The position numbers were made by a program, and so were the translations under genes. A stretch of 34,143 bases of DNA, taken from Bacteroidia bacterium (GTDB lineage: Bacteria > Bacteroidota > Bacteroidia > Flavobacteriales > Flavobacteriaceae). The notes under the pieces are model-generated. The model ran no database searches. It was given only the letters and a program-made list of their open reading frames with translations, and had not been told where the DNA came from. This document shows, piece by piece, positions 1 to 7,851 of the stretch (the stretch's first letter is position 1; every line of letters starts with the position of its first letter). The DNA lies in NCBI GenBank assembly GCA_030429955.1, contig JAUIGO010000031.1, forward strand, positions 1 through 34,143, in the 5' to 3' direction.

Positions 1-511
1 CATCAATCATTCCAGCGGTCATAATCATTTCCATAGCACGACCTTTACCTACCAATTGTGGTAAACGTTGTGTGCCACCATACCCTGGAATAACACCCAA
101 TGAGACTTCAGGAAGTCCCATTTTGGCATTATCGCTTGCTACTCTAAAATGACAAGCCATAGCAAGTTCTAAACCTCCACCAAGCGCAAAACCGTTTACA
201 GCAGCGATAACTGGAGTTGAGAGGTTTTCAATGAAGTTAAACAATATATCTTGACCATTAGCTGCAAGTTCCTTACCTTCTTCAACATCAAAATCTGCAA
301 ACTCACTTATATCTGCTCCAGCAACAAAAGCTTTGTCACCACTTCCTGTAATGACAATGACTTTAATGTCTTTATCATTGTCTGAAATGTTTAAAGCATG
401 GTGAAGCTCATTAATAGTTTCAATATTTAAAGCATTGAGTTTATTGGGTCTGTTAATGGTTATTGTTGCAATGCCATTATTGGCTTCTGAAATAATATTT
501 TTGTATTGCAT
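1..511 (-). CDS. Enoyl-CoA hydratase/isomerase (crotonase family), C-terminus cut by window edge
   Basis: The reading frame opens with ATG at 511-509 and is still open at base 2, giving 170 residues. The start MQYKNIISEANNGIATITIN is typical of short crotonases. Visible motifs are NRPNKLNALN, the oxyanion-hole segment around AGADISEF, NGFALGGGLELAMAC, and GLPEVSLGVIPGYGGTQRL. The two Glu residues usual in enoyl-CoA hydratases are present (in GLELAMA and LPEVSLG), so hydration of trans-2-enoyl-CoA in fatty-acid or amino-acid breakdown is likely. The exact substrate cannot be read from the sequence. It starts 15 bases after the histidine kinase stop on the same strand and so is probably co-transcribed with it. 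About 90 residues, including the C-terminal trimerisation helices, are outside the window. Confidence 0.9.
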   Translation of the reverse strand, partial: MQYKNIISEANNGIATITINRPNKLNALNIETINELHHALNISDNDKDIKVIVITGSGDKAFVAGADISEFADFDVEEGKELAANGQDILFNFIENLSTPVIAAVNGFALGGGLELAMACHFRVASDNAKMGLPEVSLGVIPGYGGTQRLPQLVGKGRAMEMIMTAGMID

Positions 512-526
512 GTTATTATGTTTAGA

Positions 527-1978
527 TTATCCTTTTGGAAGTATTACTTTAAAAGTTGAGCCCTCTCCTTGTGTTGATGTAAAAGTAATATTTCCATTAT
601 AAGTTTCAATAATGTTTTTAATCATTGCCAAGCCTAATCCCATTCCGCTTGTTTTAGTGGTGAACTTAGGTTCAAAAACTTTGAGTTTGTTTTCTTCTGA
701 AATGCCATGTCCATTATCACTAACTGTAATTATCACATTCTCATCATCATCTTTAAGTTCTATGTCAACTTTAGGATCATCAACATGAGAAATAGCTTGA
801 ATAGCGTTTTTTACCAAATTGGTAATCACTCTAATTAATTGCGTACGATCAAGTTTGGCTATAATTTCTTCTTTAACACATTTAAATGTCAAATAATCTT
901 CTGTAAAAATATCCAAAGCCAAATCGACCACCTCAACCACATTAAGGGTTTCGTTTTTCTGAGCTGGCATTTTTGCAAAATTTGAAAATGCCGAAGCAAT
1001 AGAACTCATGGTATCAATTTGCTGGATGAGTGTTTTGCTGTATTCATCTACTTTTTGACGAGCATCTGGATCGTTTGGATCGAATTTTCGCTGAAAACTC
1101 TGTACGCTCAAACGCATTGGAGTTAATGGGTTTTTAATTTCATGAGCTACCTGTTTTGCCATTTCGCGCCATGCTTGTTCACGCTCGCTTCTTGCTAGTT
1201 TAACAGCAGATTCTTCCAGTTCGTCAATCATACTATTATACGATTCTACCAACACTGAAACTTCTTCGCTTGCTCCTTTTAGTTCGATTTTTTGGTTGCG
1301 TTTTTCTAAACGCGTTTCATTCATTTTATCACTAATGGTTTTTAGCGATCTGGTTATATATCTAGACACAAAATAAGCAAAGGCTATAGCAACCAATAGC
1401 ATTACAAAATAAGCATACCCTAAACGAACCAAAAACTCTTTTAGTTCATCATCATTGAAGGAGTCATCTTCAAAATAAGGTACATTTAATATGCCTAAGG
1501 GCTTTGATTTAAAATCTGTGAAAATGGTATATGATGATCTGAAATCACCTCCTAATGTTTCATTCGTTTCAACATGACGTTTTTCTATACTATTCATCAA
1601 GTTGTTAAGAATTTCTGCTGGCATACATGTAACAAGACTGTCATTTTCAAAACTAGGTTTTGAGCTTTTCACTAATGTTCCGCCAAGATCATAAATATTG
1701 AATTCTACACTAAGATTATCAGCTATTTCATAAATTTTGTCTTTGAAGATAAGCGGCAAATACTCTGTCTCTCTTGGCCAAGTCGTACTTCTTATAACAT
1801 AATCTATGCTTGAAAGTAGTTGTGCTTCTTTACGCTCTAGACGCTGTTTGTGGTAATCTTTGGATTGTTCGTTATACTGATATAAAGTTACAGCAGCAAT
1901 AAGTACTGAAGCCACTAAAACCAGTAAAATCATATATACAAAAATACGCGACCGTAAAGACAGTTTGTTTGAAGCCAT
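527..1978 (-). CDS. Membrane sensor histidine kinase, NtrY-like
   Basis: This 483-residue protein has a membrane segment at about 13-32, a periplasmic sensing region at about 35-182, a second membrane segment at about 186-204 and a HAMP linker to about 260. The HisKA phospho-acceptor is H279 in AHEIKNPLTPMRLSV. The HATPase core has an N-box (N391, LVKNAIQA), a G1 box (DNGHG 421-425), an F-box (FEPKFTTK 435-442) and a G2 box (GMGLGL 445-450). The EIKNPLTP H-box is typical of NtrY/PilS-like kinases. All catalytic motifs are intact. No response regulator gene lies in the window, so it is an orphan here and its signal is unknown. It sits 43 bases downstream of hemJ and 15 bases upstream of the crotonase gene, on the same strand. 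Confidence 0.92.
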   Translation of the reverse strand: MASNKLSLRSRIFVYMILLVLVASVLIAAVTLYQYNEQSKDYHKQRLERKEAQLLSSIDYVIRSTTWPRETEYLPLIFKDKIYEIADNLSVEFNIYDLGGTLVKSSKPSFENDSLVTCMPAEILNNLMNSIEKRHVETNETLGGDFRSSYTIFTDFKSKPLGILNVPYFEDDSFNDDELKEFLVRLGYAYFVMLLVAIAFAYFVSRYITRSLKTISDKMNETRLEKRNQKIELKGASEEVSVLVESYNSMIDELEESAVKLARSEREQAWREMAKQVAHEIKNPLTPMRLSVQSFQRKFDPNDPDARQKVDEYSKTLIQQIDTMSSIASAFSNFAKMPAQKNETLNVVEVVDLALDIFTEDYLTFKCVKEEIIAKLDRTQLIRVITNLVKNAIQAISHVDDPKVDIELKDDDENVIITVSDNGHGISEENKLKVFEPKFTTKTSGMGLGLAMIKNIIETYNGNITFTSTQGEGSTFKVILPKG

Positions 1979-2021
1979 TCATAAAATTTATCACATAAAT
2001 ATAACAATTATCAAGCCATAT

Positions 2022-2570
2022 CTATGCATTGGGATTCTTTTCTCTGATTCTTTTATATAAACGGATTGCTAACATTAGCATGACAGCTAAAAGAACAATG
2101 CCAAGGACTCCAAAAATCCAATTAATGCTATTTTTTAAGATGGCTAAAAATACGATAGCAAACAAGAAAAGTGTTGCACCTTCGTTCCATATTCTCATAA
2201 AATTAGATGAATAGCGAATGTAGTCCTTTTGTAGTTGAAGAAAAAAATGATGCGTTTTTAAGTGATAGAAAATAAGTAAAACAACAAATAAAAGTTTAAT
2301 GTGCATCCAACCTTGGTTTAACCATGAAGGTTGTAAAATAAGTAACCAAACTGCAAAAATAATTGCTAATATTGCTGAAGGCCAAGTTATTATAAACCAT
2401 AAGCGTTTTGCCATTAATTTAAGCTGCTCTCCCAAAATTTCTTTTTCGGGAGAGCGCTTGTTATAGGCTTCAATTTGATATATAAACAATCTAGGAATAT
2501 AAAACAATCCAGCAAACCACGTAATTACAAAAATGAGATGTAGTGATTTTATATAGTTGTAAAACTCCAT
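2022..2570 (-). CDS. hemJ: Protoporphyrinogen IX oxidase, HemJ/CopD-like membrane protein
   Basis: This 182-residue integral membrane protein has about five hydrophobic segments. The N-terminus, with H11 followed by FVITWFAGLFYIPRLF, matches the HemJ (UPF0093) signature, as do GWMHIKLLFV (H90, K92) and RIWNEGATL (about 126-133). HemJ oxidises protoporphyrinogen IX to protoporphyrin IX at the inner membrane. Compared with short HemJ proteins there is an extra C-terminal hydrophobic segment (about 152-170) and a basic tail. The start ATG shares its A with the stop codon of the upstream BNR-repeat gene (TAATG), which suggests translational coupling. Ferrochelatase, the next enzyme, is encoded on the same strand 3 kb away. 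A generic CopD-like protein is the alternative, but the heme gene context favours HemJ. Confidence 0.85.
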   Translation of the reverse strand: MEFYNYIKSLHLIFVITWFAGLFYIPRLFIYQIEAYNKRSPEKEILGEQLKLMAKRLWFIITWPSAILAIIFAVWLLILQPSWLNQGWMHIKLLFVVLLIFYHLKTHHFFLQLQKDYIRYSSNFMRIWNEGATLFLFAIVFLAILKNSINWIFGVLGIVLLAVMLMLAIRLYKRIREKNPNA

Positions 2571-5500
2571 TAATCTTCAACAATCAAAAAGTTTAAGTTT
2601 TTAGCGTTAAACGAGGTATTAAATGCTTTAATTTCTTTATCTACCAAATTATTAAACTTTCCTAATTGTTCATTGATTTTTTGCGTTAATTCGTTTTTAA
2701 CTGCAATATCTTGATCTGTTGGTGCAAAATCTCCTCTAGCAACTATTGAATTTAAGTGTGCTAGTTTGTTGTTAAGTCTTATTGGAAAATTCAAAGGGTC
2801 TTGTCTGCTCCTGTTTTTAGTTTGATAAAGAGTTTTCTCAATTTCAGAGAATTGCTCTTTTAGTGTTTTTGCTTTTTCTACCAAATCTTTAACATTATCA
2901 TTGCCTTTGTATTGCGCCATAAAAGCATCTAATTTGCCATTTATGCTTCTAATTTTCTTAATAGATTTATGAGTATTATCTAGTGTTTGGTTTACTTCTT
3001 TAATAAAGGTAAATTGTTCTTTCATGTCTTCTAAAGTACTCTCAGCTCTAGGATCTGCTAAAATGGTAAATGGTTGATTTAATACTTGACCATTGACATT
3101 TAAGCTTACTTTATAATTTCCTGGAATAGCTCTTGGCCCTCTTAAGCTTCCAGCCCACAATATCATTCCTGGAAAACTTTCTGCACCATCATATATCATG
3201 TTCCACACAAACTGATTGGTTCCTTTTTCAACTGATAACTTATTCTCTTTAGATTTTGTGCTAAACGTCTTGATGGTATCTCCTTTAGTGTCAAAATAGG
3301 TGAGAGAGACTTCGTCCTTTTCATCATATTGATTTAGGTTAAAATAAGTAATTACACCACTTGGAAGATTTGTTCCTTCTGTTTTACTTCCTTTAAAACT
3401 TCCGCCTCCCATTCTGTAAGTGTCTTTTGGTTTAAACAGAATATTTGTTGATTTGTCAGCGTTATATAATTGGTGAATTACAGTTAAGTCGTCAATCATC
3501 CATAAACTTCTACCTTGTGTTGCAACTATTAAGCTATTATCTTTAATAGTAAGATCTGTAATAGGAACAATTGGTAAATTTAACTGGAATGGCTTCCAGT
3601 TTTTTCCATCATTAAATGAAATGTACATTCCTGTTTCTGTTCCTGCATATAATAAGCCTTTTTGTTTAGGATCTTCACGAACTACTCTTGTGAAATGCTC
3701 TTCAGCAATGCCATTTGTAATTTTAGTCCACGTTTTTCCATAATCTGTAGTTTTATACAAGTAAGGTGCAAAATCTCCAGTTTTGTATTTTGTTCCAGCG
3801 ATATAACAAGTTCCTGCATCATAAACACTTGGTTCAATACTATTAATCATCATCCATTCTGGCATTCCTTTTGGTGTCACATTCTCCCAAGATTCGCCAC
3901 CATTTCTAGTAACATGAACTAAACCATCGTCACTACCAACCCAAAGTAAACCTTCTTGTAAAGGTGATTCATTGGCTGCAAAAATGGTACAATAATATTC
4001 TACTGAAGTGTTGTCTTGGGTAATTGGTCCTCCAGAAGTTTTTAACTTTTCAGGATCGTTGCGTGTTAAATCTGGGCTAATAATTTTCCATGATTGCCCT
4101 TCGTTTTCTGTTACATGAACATTTTGAGAAAAGGTATATAATTTATTCGGGTTATGTTTTGAAAAAATTATAGGAAAGTTCCACTGAAAACGGTATTTCA
4201 TACCTTCAGCTCCATGACCCATAGGATTATCTGGCCAAACATTAATGGATCTAGATGTGCCTCGTTCGTGATTAACGCGAGTTAAGTATCCTCCATAGCT
4301 TCCTCCATATACAATATCATCATTTTCAGGATCTACAGCAATATGAGCCGATTCTCCTCCAGCAGTTTCTTCCCAATCATCTTCAGTAATAGATCGGCCA
4401 TCTGTTCTATGTTGAATTCTTACTGTTGAATTATCTTGTTGTGCCACATAAATTCTATATGGAAAGTGATTATCTGTTGTAACGCGGTAAAATTGTGCAG
4501 TTGGTTGGTTGTGATAGGTGCTCCAAGTTTCACCTCCATCATAAGTCACTTGCGCGCCACCATCATCTCCAATAATCATTCTATTTGAATCTTCTGGAGC
4601 TATCCATAAATCATGATGGTCACCATGAGGAGCTCCATGTGTGCTGAATGTTTTGCCTCCATCTGTACTTTTATGGTAGCTAACATTCAATACGTAGACT
4701 TGATCTACGTCTTTTGTATCTGCATAAACTCTTGTATAATACCAAGCGCGTTGGCGTAAGTTTCTGTCGTCATTTACATGCATCCAGGTTTCGCCTCCAT
4801 CATCACTTCTATATAAACCTCCATTATCTTTGTTTTCAACAATAGCCCAAACACGTTGATTGTTAACGGGAGAAACTGTTACGCCTATAATTCCTAAAGT
4901 ATCTTTTGCAAAACCTTTGTTTTTAGAAATTTCCGTCCATGTTTCTCCGCTATCTGTGCTTTTCCATAAAGCAGAACCTTCTCCTCCTGAATTTAAGCTG
5001 TATGGTGTTCTGTTGATTCGCCATGTTGAAGCGTATAAAATTCTTGGATTTGTTGGATCCATCTGCAAATCAACAACACCTGCATGTTCGTTAGCAAATA
5101 ATGTTTTTTTCCAGGTTTTTCCTCCATCAGTACTTTTATAAACACCACGTTCTTGTGTTGGTTTATATAAGTTGCCCATTACACCAGCATAAACAGTGTT
5201 ATGGTCTGTTGGATGTACAGCGATTCTTGGGATATGTCTTGATTTTTCCAATCCTAATGATGTCCAAGTTTTACCAGCATCTTCACTTTTCCACATACCA
5301 TATCCTGAAGATACATTTCCTCTTACGGTTTTTTCGCCACCTCCTACATAAATGACATTGTGATCACTTTTTGAAACTGTAATGGCTCCAATACTTCCTC
5401 CAAAGTAGCCATCAGAAATATTTTCCCAGGTTCTTCCTCCATCAGTGGTTTTCCATATTCCACCTCCTGTTGCTCCAAAATAGAATAAGTTTGGCTGGTT

Positions 5501-5659
5501 TGGGACTCCTGTAACTGCTGCACTTCTGCCACCTCTAAATGGCCCAACCAATCGATACTCTAAAGCATCATATTGATCTTCGTTTATGGTTTGTGCATTG
5601 ATTTGTGTGTGACTTAACAGCAATAGAAAAATTGCCGAAATAATAGTTGATAATCGCAT
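2570..5659 (-). CDS. Large secreted Asp-box (BNR/VPS10-like) repeat protein
   Basis: This 1029-residue protein begins with a signal peptide (about 1-22, ending HTQINAQ). Around eleven Asp-box motifs of the form S/T-x-D-x-G-x-T-W run through roughly residues 65-700 (for example TTDGGRTWEN, SEDAGKTWTS, STDGGKTWKK, SDDGGETWMH, TTDYGKTWTK), as in sortilin/VPS10 and BNR propellers. The C-terminal third is not a propeller and includes a helical stretch at about 885-1000. No T9SS sorting domain is visible at the C-terminus, so it may stay periplasmic or be released another way. Homologues are often annotated as glycosyl hydrolases, but I see no catalytic motif, so the function is unknown. Its stop overlaps the hemJ start by one base. 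Confidence 0.88.
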   Translation of the reverse strand: MRLSTIISAIFLLLLSHTQINAQTINEDQYDALEYRLVGPFRGGRSAAVTGVPNQPNLFYFGATGGGIWKTTDGGRTWENISDGYFGGSIGAITVSKSDHNVIYVGGGEKTVRGNVSSGYGMWKSEDAGKTWTSLGLEKSRHIPRIAVHPTDHNTVYAGVMGNLYKPTQERGVYKSTDGGKTWKKTLFANEHAGVVDLQMDPTNPRILYASTWRINRTPYSLNSGGEGSALWKSTDSGETWTEISKNKGFAKDTLGIIGVTVSPVNNQRVWAIVENKDNGGLYRSDDGGETWMHVNDDRNLRQRAWYYTRVYADTKDVDQVYVLNVSYHKSTDGGKTFSTHGAPHGDHHDLWIAPEDSNRMIIGDDGGAQVTYDGGETWSTYHNQPTAQFYRVTTDNHFPYRIYVAQQDNSTVRIQHRTDGRSITEDDWEETAGGESAHIAVDPENDDIVYGGSYGGYLTRVNHERGTSRSINVWPDNPMGHGAEGMKYRFQWNFPIIFSKHNPNKLYTFSQNVHVTENEGQSWKIISPDLTRNDPEKLKTSGGPITQDNTSVEYYCTIFAANESPLQEGLLWVGSDDGLVHVTRNGGESWENVTPKGMPEWMMINSIEPSVYDAGTCYIAGTKYKTGDFAPYLYKTTDYGKTWTKITNGIAEEHFTRVVREDPKQKGLLYAGTETGMYISFNDGKNWKPFQLNLPIVPITDLTIKDNSLIVATQGRSLWMIDDLTVIHQLYNADKSTNILFKPKDTYRMGGGSFKGSKTEGTNLPSGVITYFNLNQYDEKDEVSLTYFDTKGDTIKTFSTKSKENKLSVEKGTNQFVWNMIYDGAESFPGMILWAGSLRGPRAIPGNYKVSLNVNGQVLNQPFTILADPRAESTLEDMKEQFTFIKEVNQTLDNTHKSIKKIRSINGKLDAFMAQYKGNDNVKDLVEKAKTLKEQFSEIEKTLYQTKNRSRQDPLNFPIRLNNKLAHLNSIVARGDFAPTDQDIAVKNELTQKINEQLGKFNNLVDKEIKAFNTSFNAKNLNFLIVED

Positions 5660-5689
5660 TATTTTGTTGGTTTGGTTATGAACTAATAA

Positions 5690-5714
5690 AAGTAATAATA
5701 AATTCTTATTACTT
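5690..5714. other. AT-rich inverted repeat between hemH and the BNR gene
   Basis: A 9-base arm, AAGTAATAA (5690-5698), is matched by TTATTACTT (5706-5714) around a 7-base loop. Read on the minus strand it follows the hemH stop and is trailed by a T-rich stretch, so it could be a weak terminator of the regulator-hemH unit or a site in the BNR-gene leader. The low GC of the stem makes either reading tentative. Confidence 0.35.
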
Positions 5715-5738
5715 GCGATTTCTTCTAAATTTTAACTA

Positions 5739-6752
5739 TTAATTTATCCAGTTTTTAATCCAATTTGACAACAAGTCAACAAATTCCTGGTCATCGTTTA
5801 AACAAGGTATTGTAGTAAATTGATTGCCGCCAACCTCATGAAAGATTTCTTGGCCTTCCATAGCAATTTCTTCTAAGGTCTCTAAACAATCGCTTACAAA
5901 AGCAGGTGTTACTATTGCCATGTTTTTTATGCCTTCTTTTCCTAGTCGTTCAATGGTTCTATCTGTGTATGGTTGTAGCCAAGGGTCAAATCCTAGTCTT
6001 GATTGAAATGAAGAAGAATAGGTGTTTTCTTTGAGCTGAAGATGCTCTGCAACCAATCGAGTTACTTCAAGACATTGATGTCTATAGCAAAACTCATGTG
6101 CTTTTGAGGGTGTTGCACAACAACTTCCGTCAATTTTACAATGTGATTTGGTTATATCACGTTTCTTAATATGTCTTTCAGGGACTCCATGGTAAGAGAA
6201 TAATAAATGATCATAATTTTTTCCATCCAGATGCTTTTCAATACTGTTTGAAAGCACCTCTATATAATCTGGCTTATTGTAAAATGCTTTAACGGAGTCT
6301 AATTTTATTTGAGGAAAGTGTTCTTTTTGAATCTCTTTGGCTAACACCAAAATAGTTTCGGTAGTTGCCATGGCAAATTGAGGATATAAAGGGAAAATTA
6401 GAATTTCATTAACCCCTTTATCAACCAATTCTTGCATGCCTTTTTTTATGGTCATACTTCCATAGCGCATGGCTAAAGATACAGGAACTTTTACCTGTTT
6501 TTGGATTTTTCTTTGCAATCTTTCTGAGATTACAATAAGTGGAGAACCTTCTTCCCACCATATTTTTTTATAAGCTGCTGCCGAGGCTTTCGGTCGTGTA
6601 TTTAAAATTATGCCTTTTACCAATAGATTTCTAGCCCAAAGCGGAACGTCTATTACGCGTTCGTCCATTAAAAATTCGCCTAGATATTTTTTAACATCTT
6701 TAGGTTCTGGGCTATCTGGTGACCCAAGATTTACTAATAATATTCCTTTCAT
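5739..6752 (-). CDS. hemH: Ferrochelatase
   Basis: This 337-residue protein starts MKGILLVNLGSPDSPEPKDV, the standard ferrochelatase N-terminus. The catalytic His is H188 in FSYHGVPERH, and the conserved acidic residue is E291 in PAFVSDCLETLEE. It inserts Fe(II) into protoporphyrin IX as the last step of heme synthesis, probably at the membrane surface. With HemF and HemJ encoded nearby, the route is the protoporphyrin-dependent one. Between H188 and the TRLVAEHL helix there are five cysteines (C205, C211, C212, C222, C227), suggestive of the internal [2Fe-2S] ferrochelatases described in some bacteria. It starts 4 bases after the stop of the AraC-type regulator, so the two are surely co-transcribed. 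Confidence 0.95.
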   Translation of the reverse strand: MKGILLVNLGSPDSPEPKDVKKYLGEFLMDERVIDVPLWARNLLVKGIILNTRPKASAAAYKKIWWEEGSPLIVISERLQRKIQKQVKVPVSLAMRYGSMTIKKGMQELVDKGVNEILIFPLYPQFAMATTETILVLAKEIQKEHFPQIKLDSVKAFYNKPDYIEVLSNSIEKHLDGKNYDHLLFSYHGVPERHIKKRDITKSHCKIDGSCCATPSKAHEFCYRHQCLEVTRLVAEHLQLKENTYSSSFQSRLGFDPWLQPYTDRTIERLGKEGIKNMAIVTPAFVSDCLETLEEIAMEGQEIFHEVGGNQFTTIPCLNDDQEFVDLLSNWIKNWIN

Positions 6753-6756
6753 ACTT

Positions 6757-7656
6757 TTATGATGATAATGACATCAAATATTTTTTTGGTGTGGTTCCAT
6801 ATTTTTTTTTGAAAGCTGCAATAAAATGGCTTGCTGTACTATAGCCAACTTTTAATCCTACTTCATTAACATTGTGATTGCCAGCTTCTAATAATTTTCG
6901 TGCTACCTCCATTTTATAATCAAACAAAAAACTAAACACAGAATCGCCATAAATTTGCTTGAACCCTTCTTTTAATTTTTTTAAACTCAATTCTATTTCA
7001 TCTGCTAACTCTTGCAAACTCGGAGGTTCAGCCATTCGAGCTACAATGATATCTTTGGCTTTTCTAATTTTTATAACGTTAGATTCATCCACCAGAAAAG
7101 GGCATTGTTCAATATTGGCATCTTCGCTTCTGTTAAAATACAAACTTAACAACTCATAGGCTTTACCCTTAAAATAAATATTTTTTATTGACTGGTTTAA
7201 GTTATAATTGACTAGTTGATTTAAAACAATAGCTAAGGATGGAGATATTATTCCGTCTTTATAGTATTTTTTATCTTTATTCTCGTTATTTAAAAAAGAA
7301 ATGTAGTTGGCTTCTTCTGAAAACAAACCATGGAATTTCTTGATTGAAATTAAAATAGAAACCAATGAGGAATTTGGTTCCATATCTAGATGAATCGGTA
7401 AATTTCGCTGTGGATTATATAAGAGCAAAGAAGTCTGCTCATTAATATCTAAGGTGTAATTTCCGTTATTAAATTGAAATGCAGCCTTACCCTTAATACA
7501 AAAATGAAATTGAATAAAACTTGTATCTATTTCACGCTCAACTGTTTCAATTGCAGTATTATCGTTTTGGCACATTAAAACAAAAAAACCATCTTCTATT
7601 TTTGTTTCAGTAAAAGTACTTTTAGCGACATTTTTTATATTATCTTTTTCTTTCAT
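6757..7656 (-). CDS. AraC-family regulator, PchR-like, upstream of hemH
   Basis: The C-terminal ~100 residues form an AraC double helix-turn-helix (PPSLQELADEIELSLKKLKE, then VNEVGLKVGYSTASHFIAAF and KKYGTTPKKYL). The KLKEGFKQIYGDSVFSFL segment resembles PchR-type siderophore or iron regulators. The N-terminal ~180 residues look like a cupin-type ligand domain. A longer frame reaches 7689 but begins with TTG; I prefer the ATG at 7656 (MKEKDNIKNVAK), giving 299 residues. It is divergent from hemA and abuts hemH, so control of heme or iron genes is the natural inference. The ligand is unknown. A perfect inverted repeat lies 65-84 bases upstream of the start. Confidence 0.88.
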   Translation of the reverse strand: MKEKDNIKNVAKSTFTETKIEDGFFVLMCQNDNTAIETVEREIDTSFIQFHFCIKGKAAFQFNNGNYTLDINEQTSLLLYNPQRNLPIHLDMEPNSSLVSILISIKKFHGLFSEEANYISFLNNENKDKKYYKDGIISPSLAIVLNQLVNYNLNQSIKNIYFKGKAYELLSLYFNRSEDANIEQCPFLVDESNVIKIRKAKDIIVARMAEPPSLQELADEIELSLKKLKEGFKQIYGDSVFSFLFDYKMEVARKLLEAGNHNVNEVGLKVGYSTASHFIAAFKKKYGTTPKKYLMSLSS

Positions 7657-7716
7657 GTAATGATTCTTATTTAGAATAGTTCTAAACAATATGGTTTAAA
7701 AACCCTGATATGGCTG

Positions 7717-7724
7717 CAAAAATA
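7717..7724 (-). promoter_or_regulatory. Possible -7 promoter box of the araC-type/hemH unit
   Basis: On the minus strand this reads TATTTTTG, fitting the Bacteroidota -7 consensus TAnnTTTG, about 60 bases before the regulator start. I see no good -33 TTG partner. It overlaps one arm of the inverted repeat at 7721-7740, so a protein bound there could block it. Confidence 0.4.
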
Positions 7725-7740
7725 TGATAAAAATCATATT
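7721..7740. promoter_or_regulatory. Perfect inverted repeat, candidate operator between the regulator and hemA
   Basis: AATATGAT (7721-7728) and ATCATATT (7733-7740) are exact reverse complements separated by AAAA. The site lies in the 195-base divergent gap between the AraC-type regulator and hemA. The core ATATG also occurs at 7689 and 7708 (both ATATGG, 19 bases apart) and at 7751, so direct half-sites may accompany the palindrome. The region is AT-rich, so some of this may be chance. Confidence 0.5.
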
Positions 7741-7818
7741 ATAATAAAAAATATGTATAAAAAACCACTAACGACACTTTAAGTTCTTTAAGCGTTATTT
7801 TTTTAGTCATAAGCATTC

Positions 7819-7826
7819 TATTTTTG
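7819..7826 (+). promoter_or_regulatory. Possible -7 promoter box of the heme operon
   Basis: TATTTTTG matches TAnnTTTG and ends 25 bases before the hemA ATG. The expected -33 region around 7794-7800 is T-rich but lacks a clear TTTG. The placement is right for transcription of hemA and the downstream heme genes. Confidence 0.45.
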
Positions 7827-7851
7827 CTTTGTAATAATCCTAGTCAGGTTC

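Noticed and set aside
5344-5547. 67-codon frame on the minus strand
   Set aside because: It is an out-of-frame shadow inside the BNR-repeat gene; its repetitive look comes from the Asp-box repeats.
7657-7689. Longer N-terminus of the AraC-type regulator beginning at 7689
   Set aside because: The start there would be TTG. The ATG at 7656 gives a normal N-terminus, and the extra 11 residues have no domain support.
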